From positions 558,001-622,000 of the forward strand of contig NZ_CP022989.1 in NCBI RefSeq assembly GCF_002278075.1: a DNA stretch of 64,000 nucleotides. Direction: 5' to 3'. Origin of the DNA: Paraburkholderia aromaticivorans (GTDB lineage Bacteria > Pseudomonadota > Gammaproteobacteria > Burkholderiales > Burkholderiaceae). Positions within the stretch are counted from its first letter, which is position 1; each line of letters begins with the position of its first letter. Position numbers and translations under genes: made by a program. Below are positions 44,933 to 54,597 of this stretch, piece by piece. Under the pieces are notes generated by a model. The model searched no databases. It worked only from the letters and a program-made list of their open reading frames with translations, and had not been told where the DNA came from.

Positions 44933-45487
44933 CTAGTGTGCGCCGCGATCGTGTTGCCACAGCACGTCCGTGCCGCCGTCCGCGCGATTGAGCACGCGTG
45001 CGAGCACGAACAGCAGATCGGACAGCCGGTTCACATACTGGCGCGGCGCGGCATTGATGGTCTCGTGTTCGCCCAACACAACAATCGCCCGTTCGGCACG
45101 CCGGCACACGGTGCGGCACACATGCGCGAGCGAAGCCGCGCGTGAGCCGCCGGGCAGAATGAATTCCTTCAGCGGCGGCAAGGCCGCGTTGTAGTCCGCG
45201 AGCCAGTCGTCGAGTTGCGCGAGATGCCGGTCGGTAATCATCGTATGGCCGGGAATGCACAACTCGCCGCCAAGGTCGAACAGATCATGCTGAATCGCGA
45301 CCAGCGCGGCCCGAACCTTGTCCGGTAAGGTCTCGCACAACAGCACGCCGAGGTTCGAGTTGAGTTCGTCCACGTCGCCGATCGCGGCAATCCGCACGCT
45401 GTCCTTGCGCACACGGCTGCCGTCGCCGAGACCCGTGGTGCCGTCGTCGCCCGTGCGGGTGGCGATCTTGCTCAAGCGGTTGCCCAT
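44933..45487 (-). CDS. PduO-type cob(I)alamin adenosyltransferase
   Basis: Transfers the adenosyl group of ATP to cob(I)alamin, making adenosylcobalamin. The 184-aa protein has the N-terminal ATP motif TRTGDDGTTGLGDGSRV, the central FDLGGELCIPG, and the C-terminal substrate-site segments FILPGGS, CRTVCRRAERAIV and NRLSDLLFVLAR. ATG 45487 reads MGNRLSKIATRTGDDG. It is convergent with the antitoxin gene and divergent from the flavoprotein gene. No cobalamin riboswitch was recognised upstream. Confidence 0.93.
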   Translation of the reverse strand: MGNRLSKIATRTGDDGTTGLGDGSRVRKDSVRIAAIGDVDELNSNLGVLLCETLPDKVRAALVAIQHDLFDLGGELCIPGHTMITDRHLAQLDDWLADYNAALPPLKEFILPGGSRAASLAHVCRTVCRRAERAIVVLGEHETINAAPRQYVNRLSDLLFVLARVLNRADGGTDVLWQHDRGAH

Positions 45488-45706
45488 CTCATATCTCCAT
45501 GCATTCAGTGACGATGCGCGGCCCAGTGCGGCCGAGCGCGGCCCCCAGGCGGCTCATCGGGCACCGCGTTTATCCATATTGCGCGCATCGTGAAGTCGCC
45601 GCCATTATAGGAGCGCCCGCCTGCTCCAACGCCGGCCCACGGGCGATCGGCGTAAAATGAAACACCTGCTGCAAACCAGCATAGTCCTACATATCAGGAG
45701 ACATGC

Positions 45707-47122
45707 GTGAACCATCCCGTGCCGCCGGCCCCGCTGCGCCGACCGTTTCCCGCCGAGTTGCTGAGCGCGCTCAAAGCCGCGTTCGCCGATCGCGTGTCCG
45801 TATCCGAAGCCGTGCGCGTTCATCATGGCCGCGACGAGTCGCCGTTCGATCCCCAACTGCCTGACGCCGTCGTCTTCGCACGCACGACCGAAGACGTGCA
45901 AACCGTCGTCAAACTGTGCGGCCAGTACAACGTTCCAATCATCCCTTACGGCAACGGCTCGTCGCTCGAAGGGCATCTGCTCGCCGTACAAGGCGGCGTA
46001 TCGATCGATCTGTCTGAAATGAACCGGGTGTTGTCGATCAACGCCGAAGACCTGACGGTCACCGTCGAGCCCGGCATCTCGCGCAAGCAGTTGAACGAGG
46101 CATTGCGCGACACCGGCCTGTTCTTCCCGATCGACCCGGGCGCGGACGCGAGCATCGGCGGGATGTCGGCCACGCGCGCGTCGGGCACCAACGCCGTGCG
46201 CTACGGCACGATGCGCGAGAACGTGCTCGGACTGACCGTGGTGCTGGCCGATGGCCGCGTGATCAAGACCGGCACGCGGGCCCGCAAGTCGTCCGCGGGT
46301 TACGACCTCACGCGCCTGTTCGTCGGCTCGGAAGGCACGCTCGGCGTGATCACGGAAATTACAGTTCGCCTGTATCCGCAACCGGAGGCGGTGTCCGCGG
46401 CGGTGTGCGCGTTCCCGTCAATGGGCGACGCGGTCCGCGCGGTCATCGAAACGATCCAGATCGGCGTGCCGATCGCGCGCGTCGAGTTCGTCGACTCGCT
46501 CGCCATCCGCTCGATCAATCGCCACTCGAATCTGACGCTGCGCGAAGCGCCCACGCTGTTCTTCGAATTCCATGGCACCGAGGCCGGCGTGAAAGAGCAG
46601 GCCGAACTGGTCCAGGAAATCGCCGCGCAAAATGCCGGCGAAGGCTTTGAATGGGCTACGCGGCCGGAAGACCGCAGCCGTCTGTGGAACGCGCGCCACA
46701 ACGCTTACTTCGCCATGCTGCAGCTCAAACCCGGCTGCCGCGCGGTCACGACCGACGTCTGCGTGCCGATCTCCCGCCTCGCGGAATGCGTGGAGGAAAC
46801 GGAACAGGACCTGAAGGCGTCACCGCTGCCCTGCCCGATCGTCGGCCATGTCGGCGACGGCAACTTCCACGTCGCGATCCTGATCGATCCCAACAAGCCG
46901 GAAGAACTCGTCGAAGCCGAGCGCCTGAACCATCGCATCGTGCAGCGCGCGCTGCGCATGGACGGCACCTGCACGGGCGAGCACGGCGTGGGCCTGCACA
47001 AGATGGGCTTCCTGCTCGAAGAACACGGTGAAGTCGCGGTCGACACCATGCGCTCGATCAAGCACGCGCTCGATCCGCACAATCTGATGAACCCGGGCAA
47101 GATCTTCACCTGGGCAGCTTGA
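45707..47122 (+). CDS. FAD-linked D-lactate dehydrogenase-like oxidoreductase
   Basis: A flavoprotein of the GlcD/DLD family (471 aa). The N-terminal PCMH FAD-binding domain shows IIPYGNGSSLEGH and DPGADASIGGMSATRASGTNAVRYGTMRENV, and the C-terminal cap HVGDGNFHV, MDGTCTGEHGVGLHK and LMNPGKIF. It most resembles cytochrome-dependent D-lactate dehydrogenases, but 2-hydroxyacid specificity is uncertain. GTG 45707 follows an AGGAG sequence. glcD follows 71 bp later. Confidence 0.87.
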   Translation: MNHPVPPAPLRRPFPAELLSALKAAFADRVSVSEAVRVHHGRDESPFDPQLPDAVVFARTTEDVQTVVKLCGQYNVPIIPYGNGSSLEGHLLAVQGGVSIDLSEMNRVLSINAEDLTVTVEPGISRKQLNEALRDTGLFFPIDPGADASIGGMSATRASGTNAVRYGTMRENVLGLTVVLADGRVIKTGTRARKSSAGYDLTRLFVGSEGTLGVITEITVRLYPQPEAVSAAVCAFPSMGDAVRAVIETIQIGVPIARVEFVDSLAIRSINRHSNLTLREAPTLFFEFHGTEAGVKEQAELVQEIAAQNAGEGFEWATRPEDRSRLWNARHNAYFAMLQLKPGCRAVTTDVCVPISRLAECVEETEQDLKASPLPCPIVGHVGDGNFHVAILIDPNKPEELVEAERLNHRIVQRALRMDGTCTGEHGVGLHKMGFLLEEHGEVAVDTMRSIKHALDPHNLMNPGKIFTWAA

Positions 47123-47193
47123 GGCGTCTTCAGGCGCGGCTGCCTGAGACGAAGCGCCGCGCCGGACTTGAAAGGCACGAGGAGACAAGTCAC

Positions 47194-48687
47194 ATGAACG
47201 CACCCGCTGAACTGACGCCCGAAGTACTCGCCCAGCGCCAGCGCGAAGTCGTGCAGGCGTTGATGGCCGTATTGCCGAACCACTGTTTGCTGTACCGCGA
47301 AGAAGACACCGTCGCCTACGAGTGCGACGGTCTCGCCGCCTACCGGCGCCTGCCGCTCGCGGTCGCCTTGCCGGAAACGGAATCACAGGTGCAACGCATC
47401 GTGCAGATCTGCCACCGTCTCGACGTGCCGATCGTGCCGCGCGGCGCGGGCACCGGGCTGTCCGGCGGCGCCATGCCGATCCGTCACGGCGTGGTGGTAT
47501 CGCTCGCGCGCTTTCGCAAGATCGTCGAAGTCGATTCGTACGCGCGAACCGCCACGGTGCAGCCCGGTGTGCGCAATCTGTCCATCTCGGAAGCCGCCGC
47601 GCCTTACGGTCTGTATTACGCGCCGGACCCGTCGTCGCAGATTGCCTGCACGATCGGCGGCAATGTGTCGGAGAATTCCGGCGGCGTTCACTGCCTCAAA
47701 TACGGCCTGACGGTGCATAACGTGCTGCGCGTGCGCGCCGTCACCATGGAAGGCGAAATCGTCGAGTTCGGCTCGCTCGCGCCGGATGCGCCCGGTCTGG
47801 ACCTGCTGGCGGTGCTGATCGGCAGCGAAGGCATGTTTGCAATCGTCACCGAAGTCACCGTCAAGCTGATCCCGAAGCCGCAAACCGCGCAGGTCATCAT
47901 GGCCAGTTTCGACGACGTCGTGAAAGGCGGCGACGCGGTTGCCGGCATCATTGCAGCGGGCATCATCCCGGCGGGTCTGGAGATGATGGACAAGCCGGCC
48001 ACGCGCGCCGTCGAGGAATTCGTCAACGCGGGCTACGATCTCGACGCGGCGGCGATCCTGTTGTGCGAATCGGACGGCACGCCCGAAGAAGTCGCCGACG
48101 AAATCGTCCGCATGACCGCGGTGCTGCGCGAACACGGCGCCACGCGCATCCAGATTTCCCGCTCGGAGAATGAACGGCTGCGCTTCTGGTCGGGACGCAA
48201 GAATGCCTTTCCGGCCGCCGGGCGCATTTCACCCGACTATTACTGCATGGACGGCACCGTGCCGCGCCGCAGTATCGGCCCGCTGCTCACGCGCATCGAG
48301 GCGATGGAGAAGATCTACAACCTGCGCTGCATCAACGTTTTCCACGCGGGAGACGGCAACATGCATCCGCTGATCCTGTTCAACGGCAACGACCAGGACG
48401 AGTGGCACCGGGCCGAAGCGTTCGGCTGCGACATTCTCGAAGCGTGTGTGGAGCTGGGCGGCACGGTGACCGGCGAGCACGGCGTGGGCATCGAGAAGAT
48501 CAATTCCATGTGTGTGCAGTTCTCGCCCGAAGAGCGCGACGCGTTCCACGCGGTCAAGCGGGCTTTCGACGCGCCCGGCCTCCTGAATCCCGACAAAGGC
48601 ATTCCCACGCGCGCCCGCTGTGCCGAATACGGCAAGATGCACGTGCGTGGCGGCTTGCTGCCGCATCCGGACCTGCCGCGTTTCTAA
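47194..48687 (+). CDS. glcD: GlcD, glycolate oxidase FAD subunit
   Basis: Oxidises glycolate to glyoxylate with GlcE and GlcF at the inner membrane. The 497-aa protein has the FAD domain motifs VPIVPRGAGTGLSGGAMP and DPSSQIACTIGGNVSENSGG, and the C-terminal FHAGDGNMHP and GTVTGEHGVGIEKIN. ATG 47194 has a GAGGAGA ribosome site; the longer frame from 47119 runs back over the preceding stop. glcE and glcF follow in the same direction. It is paralogous to the flavoprotein immediately upstream. Confidence 0.93.
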   Translation: MNAPAELTPEVLAQRQREVVQALMAVLPNHCLLYREEDTVAYECDGLAAYRRLPLAVALPETESQVQRIVQICHRLDVPIVPRGAGTGLSGGAMPIRHGVVVSLARFRKIVEVDSYARTATVQPGVRNLSISEAAAPYGLYYAPDPSSQIACTIGGNVSENSGGVHCLKYGLTVHNVLRVRAVTMEGEIVEFGSLAPDAPGLDLLAVLIGSEGMFAIVTEVTVKLIPKPQTAQVIMASFDDVVKGGDAVAGIIAAGIIPAGLEMMDKPATRAVEEFVNAGYDLDAAAILLCESDGTPEEVADEIVRMTAVLREHGATRIQISRSENERLRFWSGRKNAFPAAGRISPDYYCMDGTVPRRSIGPLLTRIEAMEKIYNLRCINVFHAGDGNMHPLILFNGNDQDEWHRAEAFGCDILEACVELGGTVTGEHGVGIEKINSMCVQFSPEERDAFHAVKRAFDAPGLLNPDKGIPTRARCAEYGKMHVRGGLLPHPDLPRF

Positions 48688-48780
48688 CATTGTCCTGCCC
48701 GCCGACGCATCGCGCATAGCCCGCGCGCGCGCCGCTTTTCCTGCTTTCACCCTGATTACCCGATGCGGGTCCGCTCCGGG

Positions 48781-48808
48781 TTGCCAGAGCGCCCCCGCCC
48801 GGTACAAT
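48781..48808 (+). promoter_or_regulatory. Candidate promoter of glcE
   Basis: TTGCCA (48781-48786), a 16-bp spacer and TACAAT (48803-48808), 28 bp before the glcE ATG and inside a 149-bp gap after glcD. It suggests that glcEF can be transcribed separately from glcD. Confidence 0.5.
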
Positions 48809-48836
48809 CAACCGAAACACAACGAAGCAGGACACC

Positions 48837-49925
48837 ATGGAAGAGGACGACATCGTCGCCGGGTGGTCGGAACGTGTGCGTTCGGCCAGCGCCGAAGGGC
48901 GCGCGTTACGCATCCGTGGCGGCGGCACCAAAGACTGGTACGGTCAGACGCTGGAAGGTGACATCCTCGACACGCGCGCTTATCGCGGCATCATTGCGTA
49001 CGATCCGGCGGAACTGGTCATCACCGCGCGCGCCGGCACGTCCCTGCAGGACATCGAAGCCGTGCTCGCCGACCACCATCAGATGCTCGCCTTCGAACCG
49101 CCGCACTTCGGGTCGCAGGCCACCTTCGGCGGCTGCATCGCGGCGGGCATTGCCGGTCCGCGCCGCCCCGCGGCCGGCGCGGCGCGCGACTTCGTGCTCG
49201 GCGCCGTGGTCATGAACGGCCAGGGCCAGACGCTGCATTTCGGCGGCCAGGTGGTGAAGAACGTGGCCGGCTACGATGTCTCGCGCCTGATGGCCGGCTC
49301 GCTCGGCACTTTGGGGCTGATCCTCGAACTGTCGATCAAGGTGCTGCCGTTGCCGCAGGCCGAAGCCACGCTCAAATTCGACATGAACGGCACCGACGCG
49401 GTCCGCAAGCTCAACGAATGGGGCGGCCGGCCGTTGCCGATTACCGCGAGCGCCTGGCGTCATGGCACGCTGGCCGTGCGCCTCGCGGGCGCCGAGGCCG
49501 CGGTCAAATCGGCGCGTACATCGCTCGGCGGCGAAGTCGTCGATGCGGTCGAAGCCGAACGCTTCTGGGCGGGCCTGCGCGAACAGACCGACACGTTCTT
49601 CGCGGCCATTCCGCCGAACGCCGCGCTCTGGCGCCTCGCGCTGCCTTCGATCACGGAGCCGCTGCAACTGCCCGGCGCGCAACTCATGGAATGGGGCGGC
49701 GCCCAGCGCTGGTGGATTACCGACACCGACGCGCAGACCGTGCGCATCAGCGCCAAGCAGGCCGGCGGCCACGCCACGATATTCCGGACCGGCCACGGCT
49801 ACGACCGCGGCGCCGGCGTGTTCACGCCGCTTCCCGCGCCGGTGATGAAAATTCATCGCGGCCTGAAAAGCGCCTTCGACCCGGCCCGCATCTTCAATCG
49901 CGGCCGTCTCTACCCCGACTTCTGA
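48837..49925 (+). CDS. glcE: GlcE, glycolate oxidase FAD-binding subunit
   Basis: The second flavin-type subunit of glycolate oxidase, with a PCMH-like FAD-binding domain lacking the long C-terminal cap of GlcD. The 362-aa protein shows LRIRGGGTKDWYG, EPPHFGSQATFGGCIAAGIAG, GQVVKNVAGYDVSRLMAGS and GTLGLILELSIKVLP, then a short C-terminal part. It stops 8 bp before the glcF ATG. The GlcD and GlcE proteins are distant homologues, and the trio GlcD-GlcE-GlcF is the classic complex. Confidence 0.93.
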   Translation: MEEDDIVAGWSERVRSASAEGRALRIRGGGTKDWYGQTLEGDILDTRAYRGIIAYDPAELVITARAGTSLQDIEAVLADHHQMLAFEPPHFGSQATFGGCIAAGIAGPRRPAAGAARDFVLGAVVMNGQGQTLHFGGQVVKNVAGYDVSRLMAGSLGTLGLILELSIKVLPLPQAEATLKFDMNGTDAVRKLNEWGGRPLPITASAWRHGTLAVRLAGAEAAVKSARTSLGGEVVDAVEAERFWAGLREQTDTFFAAIPPNAALWRLALPSITEPLQLPGAQLMEWGGAQRWWITDTDAQTVRISAKQAGGHATIFRTGHGYDRGAGVFTPLPAPVMKIHRGLKSAFDPARIFNRGRLYPDF

Positions 49926-49933
49926 GCGACGCG

Positions 49934-51160
49934 ATGCAAACCAACCTCGCGGACTTCATTCGCAACACGCCCGACGGAGACGAAGCCGACGGCATTTTGC
50001 GCAATTGCGTGCATTGCGGCTTCTGCACGGCCACCTGCCCGACCTATCAGATACTCGGCGACGAACTCGACGGCCCACGCGGACGGATCTATCTGATCAA
50101 GCAGATGGTGGAAGGCGCGCCGGTCACGCGCAGCACCCAGGTCCACCTGGACCGGTGCCTGACGTGCCGCAACTGCGAAACGACCTGCCCGTCCGGCGTG
50201 CAATATGGCCGGCTGGTGGAAATCGGCCGCAAGCTCACCGAGGAAAAAGTCACGCGTCCGCTCGGTCAGCGCCTGACGCGCCGGCTGCTTGCGAGCTTCG
50301 TGCCGAACAGCGCGCTGTTCTCGCCGACCATGCGTATCGGTCAGCATTTCCGGCCTCTGCTGCCCAAGAAGCTGCGCGACAAGGTGCCCGCGCGACAGCG
50401 TCCGCTCGAATGGCCCACCGCGAAACATCCACGCAAGATGTTGCTGCTGGCGGGCTGCGTGCAACCGTCGATGATGCCGAACGTCAACATCGCCACCGCG
50501 CGCGTGCTCGACGCGCTCGGCGTGGAAACGCTGATCGCGCCGGATGCCGGCTGCTGCGGTGCGATCCGTCTGCATCTGGGCTACAACGACGACGCCCTCG
50601 ACGACCTGCGCGCCAACATCGACGCATGGTGGCCCTATGTCGAACAAGGCGTGGAGGCGATCGTGATGAATGCGTCCGGGTGCGGCGCGACGGTCAAGGA
50701 ATACGCGCACCTGTTGCGCCACGATCCGGCGTATGCGGAAAAAGCGCGCCGCGTGGTGGAATTGACGCGCGACATCGCGGAGATTCTGCCGGAGTTCGAA
50801 GAACCGCTGGTCTCGGTGACGCGACGGCGCTCGGTTCACACAGTCGCGTTTCATCCGCCCTGCACGTTGCAGCACGGTCAGCAGATCCGCGGCAAGGTCG
50901 AGCATCTGCTGGCCGCGCTGGGTGTCGAAGTGCGCCTGCCCCCCGACAGTCATCTGTGCTGCGGCTCGGCCGGCACTTACTCGCTGACGCAACCCAAGCT
51001 CTCGTATGCGTTGCGGGATCAGAAGCTCGAGCGGCTGCAGGCGCAGGAGCCGCAGGTGATCGTGTCGGCCAACGTGGGCTGCATTGCGCATCTGCAAAGC
51101 GGCACCTCGACACCCGTCGCGCACTGGATCGAATTGGTCGAGCACATGCTGTCCGTATAA
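49934..51160 (+). CDS. glcF: GlcF, glycolate oxidase iron-sulfur subunit
   Basis: An electron-transfer subunit of glycolate oxidase (408 aa). Two [4Fe-4S] ferredoxin-type motifs are present near residues 25 and 75 (CVHCGFCTATCP and CLTCRNCETTCPSG). Two CCG-type domains follow (DAGCCGAIRLHLG and LCCGSAGTYSL). ATG 49934 reads MQTNLADFIR and follows glcE by 8 bp. A longer frame overlapping glcE is a shadow. Confidence 0.94.
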   Translation: MQTNLADFIRNTPDGDEADGILRNCVHCGFCTATCPTYQILGDELDGPRGRIYLIKQMVEGAPVTRSTQVHLDRCLTCRNCETTCPSGVQYGRLVEIGRKLTEEKVTRPLGQRLTRRLLASFVPNSALFSPTMRIGQHFRPLLPKKLRDKVPARQRPLEWPTAKHPRKMLLLAGCVQPSMMPNVNIATARVLDALGVETLIAPDAGCCGAIRLHLGYNDDALDDLRANIDAWWPYVEQGVEAIVMNASGCGATVKEYAHLLRHDPAYAEKARRVVELTRDIAEILPEFEEPLVSVTRRRSVHTVAFHPPCTLQHGQQIRGKVEHLLAALGVEVRLPPDSHLCCGSAGTYSLTQPKLSYALRDQKLERLQAQEPQVIVSANVGCIAHLQSGTSTPVAHWIELVEHMLSV

Positions 51161-51161
51161 T
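51134..51161 (+). promoter_or_regulatory. Candidate promoter of the yggS-like gene
   Basis: TTGGTC (51134-51139), a 16-bp spacer and TATAAT (51156-51161), which overlaps the stop of glcF. The -10 is perfect, the -35 poor. Confidence 0.4.
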
Positions 51162-51197
51162 CGGGTAATCGACTTTCGCTGGACTTCCGGATCCGTC

Positions 51198-51896
51198 ATG
51201 CCCGATCTGATTCACAATCTCGAAGCGGTGCGGCAGCGCATCGCCATGGCCGCGCACGTGGCCGGGCGCGACACGCGCTCGATCCACCTGCTCGCGGTCT
51301 CGAAGACCTTTCCCGCCGAAGACGTGCGCGCCGCCTACGCAGCCGGCCAGCGCGCGTTCGGCGAGAACTACGTGCAGGAAGCCCTCACCAAGATCGAGGC
51401 GCTCGCCGACCTGCGCGCCACGATCGAGTGGCACTTCATCGGGCCGTTGCAATCGAACAAGACGCGGCCCGTCGCCGAGCATTTCGACTGGGTGCACTCG
51501 GTCGATCGGCTGAAGATCGCGCAGCGGCTCTCCGAGCAGCGCCCGGACAATCTGCCGCCGCTGAACGTGTGTCTGCAGGTCAACATCAGCGGCGAGGCGT
51601 CCAAGAGCGGCGTGAGCATTCCCGAAGCCGTGGAAGTCGCGCACGCGATCGCCGCCCTGCCGAAGCTCAATTTGCGCGGGCTCATGGCGATTCCCGAACC
51701 GGCCGGCGGCATCGACGAGCAACGCGTGCCGCATCGGCAGTTGCGCGAGTTGCTCGAGCGTTTGCGCGACGACGGGCTCGAGCTCGACACGCTGTCCATG
51801 GGCATGTCGAGCGACCTCGAGGCCGCCGTGCTGGAAGGCGCAACGATCGTGCGGGTGGGCACCGCGATCTTCGGCGCGCGAGATTACTCTAACTGA
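51198..51896 (+). CDS. YggS/PROSC-family PLP homeostasis protein
   Basis: A pyridoxal 5'-phosphate-binding protein (232 aa) of the alanine-racemase fold type, thought to balance PLP levels and amino acid metabolism. It has AVSKTFPAEDVRAAYAAGQRAFGENYVQEAL (PLP Lys in VSKT), IEWHFIGPLQSNK, and the C-terminal SMGMSSDLEAAVLEGATIVRVGTAIFG. ATG 51198. proC follows 56 bp later, a very common pairing in bacteria. Confidence 0.93.
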   Translation: MPDLIHNLEAVRQRIAMAAHVAGRDTRSIHLLAVSKTFPAEDVRAAYAAGQRAFGENYVQEALTKIEALADLRATIEWHFIGPLQSNKTRPVAEHFDWVHSVDRLKIAQRLSEQRPDNLPPLNVCLQVNISGEASKSGVSIPEAVEVAHAIAALPKLNLRGLMAIPEPAGGIDEQRVPHRQLRELLERLRDDGLELDTLSMGMSSDLEAAVLEGATIVRVGTAIFGARDYSN

Positions 51897-51952
51897 CCTT
51901 ACGAACCTTTTCAGGCTCGTCAGTCTCTTCACGGCACTTCCTTCGGACCATC

Positions 51953-52768
51953 ATGAAAATTGCTTTTATCGGCGGGGGCAACATGGCCGCCGCGTTGATC
52001 GGCGGACTCATCAAGCGTGGCGTCGCGCCCGCTGACCTCTACGCAATCGATCCCAATGAAGACGCGCGCAAGCGCAATGAGCAGCAGTTCGGCATCAAGA
52101 CCGGCGCCGCCGCGGATGCCGCGCTCGCCGCGTACGACGCCGTCGTGCTGGCGGTGAAACCGCAGATCCTGAAGAGCGTCGCCGAAGCGGTCGCGCCGCA
52201 TCTGAACGCGTCGCAACTGGCCGTGAGCATCGTCGCCGGCATTCGCATGGGCGACATGTCGCGCTGGCTGAACGGTCACAGCCGCATCGTGCGCGTCATG
52301 CCCAATACGCCCGCGCTGATCGGCATGGGCGTGACGGGTCTCGTGGCGACCGCCGGGGTCGACGAAGCGGGCCGCGCGCTCGCGTCGCAAGTGCTCGGCG
52401 CGGTCGGCGAAACGGTCTGGTTCGACGACGAAGCGAAGATCGACGCCGTCACCGCCATCTCGGGCAGCGGGCCGGCCTACGTGTTCTATTTCATCGAGGC
52501 GTTGCAGGAAGCCGCCCGCCAACTCGGCATGGACGAAGCGCAAGGCCGCGCGCTCGCCGTGGCGACCTTCACCGGCGCGGCGCAACTGGCGGCCAATTCC
52601 GACGAGCCGCCGAGCCTGCTGCGCGAACGCGTGACGTCCAAGGGCGGCACGACGGCGGCCGCGCTGGCGTCGTTCGAGGCGAACGGTATCAAGGATGCGA
52701 TCGTGCGTGGCGCACTCGCCGCCAACGCTCGCGCGCGGGAAATGGGCGACGAACTCGGCACGCAGTAA
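51953..52768 (+). CDS. proC: ProC, pyrroline-5-carboxylate reductase
   Basis: Last step of proline synthesis (NAD(P)H-dependent). The 271-aa protein has the Rossmann GGGNMAAALIGGL at the N-terminus, VLAVKPQILK, RVMPNTPALIGMGVTGL, and the C-terminal substrate-site segment ISGSGPAYVFYFIEALQEAA followed by RERVTSKGGTTAAAL. ATG 51953. It is downstream of the yggS-like gene and convergent with ubiA. Confidence 0.96.
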   Translation: MKIAFIGGGNMAAALIGGLIKRGVAPADLYAIDPNEDARKRNEQQFGIKTGAAADAALAAYDAVVLAVKPQILKSVAEAVAPHLNASQLAVSIVAGIRMGDMSRWLNGHSRIVRVMPNTPALIGMGVTGLVATAGVDEAGRALASQVLGAVGETVWFDDEAKIDAVTAISGSGPAYVFYFIEALQEAARQLGMDEAQGRALAVATFTGAAQLAANSDEPPSLLRERVTSKGGTTAAALASFEANGIKDAIVRGALAANARAREMGDELGTQ

Positions 52769-52796
52769 GCGCGCAAGCCGCACAGCAGAAGTGAAC

Positions 52797-52831
52797 GCCG
52801 CAGCGCTTCGATTCAAGCCGCTGCGGTGTTG
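52797..52831 (+). terminator. Possible terminator hairpins after proC
   Basis: GCCGCAGC can pair with GCTGCGG across about 12 nt, and a second small GCCGG/CCGGC hairpin lies near 52850 before a short A run. Neither has a clear T tract on the plus strand. The second fits ubiA on the minus strand slightly better. Confidence 0.35.
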
Positions 52832-52874
52832 GCGAAGAAATGACGCAAAGCCGGCTTAAGGCCCGGCGAAAAAA

Positions 52875-53738
52875 CTAAAACCACGTCGCCGCGTAATGCG
52901 CGGCAATACCGGCGAACAGCGCGCCGCCCAGCCAGTTGTTATGCCGGAACGCGGCGAAGCACGCCATCCGCTCACGACCGCGGATCAGCGTGTAGTGATA
53001 GATCGCGCAGCCCGCGGCGGCGGCCCATCCCAGCCAGTACAGCACGCCGAAACCGAGCATCACGCCGATGCCGACGTAGATCCCCAGCGTCACCGCGTAG
53101 CAGAGCATGATCGCGGCCACGTCGAAGCGGCCGAACGTCAGCGCCGAAGTGCGGATGCCGATCTTGATGTCGTCGTCTCGGTCGACCATCGCGTATTCGG
53201 TGTCGTAGGCGACCGACCAGAACACATTGGCAAGCAGCATCACCCACGCGAGCAGCGGCACGTGGTTCTGAATCGCGGCGAACGCCATGGGAATGCCGAA
53301 GCCGAATGCGATGCCCAGATAAGCTTGCGGAATGGCGAAGAACCGTTTGGTGAACGGATACGAACCGGCGACGAAGAGCGCCGCCACCGAGAGTTCCTTG
53401 GTCAGCGTATTCAGCGGCAGGATCAGCAGAAATGCCAGCAACGACAGCGCGGCCGCCAGCGCCACCGCTTCCCACGCCTTGATCTTGCCCGAGGTGATCG
53501 GACGATTTTCGGTGCGCTTTACGTAACGGTCGAAATCGCGGTCGGCGTAGTCGTTGATCGCGCAACCCGCCGAGCGCATCAGCACCGTGCCCACCGTGAA
53601 AATCACCAGCAGCGGCAACGAGGGACGACCGTCTGAGGCGATCCACAGCGCGTTGAGCGTCGGCCATAGCAGCAACAGGCTGCCGATCGGCTTGTCCATG
53701 CGCACGAGGCGCAGATACAGAGGGAGTCGGGCGAACAT
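52875..53738 (-). CDS. ubiA: UbiA, 4-hydroxybenzoate polyprenyltransferase
   Basis: Prenylates 4-hydroxybenzoate in ubiquinone synthesis in the inner membrane. The 287-aa protein has about nine hydrophobic helices and both Asp-rich prenyl-diphosphate sites: [19 protein letters not shown] (near residue 65) and [16 protein letters not shown] (near 180). ATG 53738. It faces proC, and the dps gene lies upstream on the same strand, separated by a strong dps terminator. Confidence 0.94.
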   Translation of the reverse strand: MFARLPLYLRLVRMDKPIGSLLLLWPTLNALWIASDGRPSLPLLVIFTVGTVLMRSAGCAINDYADRDFDRYVKRTENRPITSGKIKAWEAVALAAALSLLAFLLILPLNTLTKELSVAALFVAGSYPFTKRFFAIPQAYLGIAFGFGIPMAFAAIQNHVPLLAWVMLLANVFWSVAYDTEYAMVDRDDDIKIGIRTSALTFGRFDVAAIMLCYAVTLGIYVGIGVMLGFGVLYWLGWAAAAGCAIYHYTLIRGRERMACFAAFRHNNWLGGALFAGIAAHYAATWF

Positions 53739-53836
53739 GGGCGGAGTCGGTGAGAGTGCGAGACGGTCCGGCTATTTTACGGGATGCGGACGGCGGCTCG
53801 CCGCAAGGCGAGCAAGTCCGAAAAAGCCGGCACCGC

Positions 53837-53873
53837 AAAAACAAAGCCTCCCGTGTGGGGAGGCTTTGTTTGC
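53837..53873 (-). terminator. Terminator of dps
   Basis: A 14-bp perfect stem (53839-53852 with 53858-53871) which on the minus strand ends in GGGAGGCTTTG and TTTTT, 75 bp beyond the dps stop. Confidence 0.85.
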
Positions 53874-53947
53874 AGGACCTTTCGACGCCGGCGCCGAAAC
53901 GCAGCGCTACGTTGAAACCCGGGCCAAGTACCCGGCGCGCACGATGC

Positions 53948-54445
53948 TCAAGCCAGCATTGAGCGCAGCATCCACGCGGTCTTTTCGTGCGTTTGCATGC
54001 GTTGCGTCAGCAGGTCGGCGGTCGGCTCGTCGTTGGCGGCTTCCGTCGACGGGAAAATCGCGCGTGCGGTGCGGACCACGGCTTCCTGACCTTCCACCAG
54101 CTGGCGAATCATTTCTTCCGCGGCCGGCACGCCATCCGCTTCCGGAATCGACGACAGCTTGGCGAATTCCTTGTAGCTGCCCGGCGCATGCACGCCCAGC
54201 GCGCGAATCCGTTCAGCGATCGAATCCACCGCCAGCGCCAGCTCGTTGTATTGCGTTTCGAACATCAGGTGGAGCGTATTGAACATCGGCCCCGTCACGT
54301 TCCAGTGAAAGTTGTGGGTCTTCAGGTACAGCGTATAGGTGTCGGCGAGCAGGCGCGACAGACCTTCTGCAATCTTCTTGCGATCCTTGTCGCTGATCCC
54401 GATATTGACGTGCTGTACGGCTGCTGCGGCTTCTTTTTTGGCCAT
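53948..54445 (-). CDS. dps: Dps, DNA-protecting ferritin-like protein
   Basis: A dodecameric ferroxidase that stores iron and shields DNA during oxidative stress. The 165-aa protein has the Dps ferroxidase segment [26 protein letters not shown], followed by [17 protein letters not shown] (Asp/Glu ligands). ATG 54445 ([16 protein letters not shown]) follows an AAGGAG ribosome site. Longer open frames upstream have no start support. It lies downstream of katA on the same strand, matching joint control by OxyR. Confidence 0.95.
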   Translation of the reverse strand: MAKKEAAAAVQHVNIGISDKDRKKIAEGLSRLLADTYTLYLKTHNFHWNVTGPMFNTLHLMFETQYNELALAVDSIAERIRALGVHAPGSYKEFAKLSSIPEADGVPAAEEMIRQLVEGQEAVVRTARAIFPSTEAANDEPTADLLTQRMQTHEKTAWMLRSMLA

Positions 54446-54597
54446 GATGACTCCTTTGAAGAGTGATACGAACCGGTCGGCAAGTGACGGTCTGCGAAGA
54501 GCAAAACCGGCATATCGAACGCCCGACAGTTTAGCCTGGAAAGCGGCTGCGCTCGTATGACGCGTGGCCACTTGCCGCAACCACGGCACGGCTTCTA

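Noticed and set aside
45488..45706. Cobalamin riboswitch before the adenosyltransferase gene
   Set aside because: The B12-box and the long multi-stem leader were not recognised; the gap is short.
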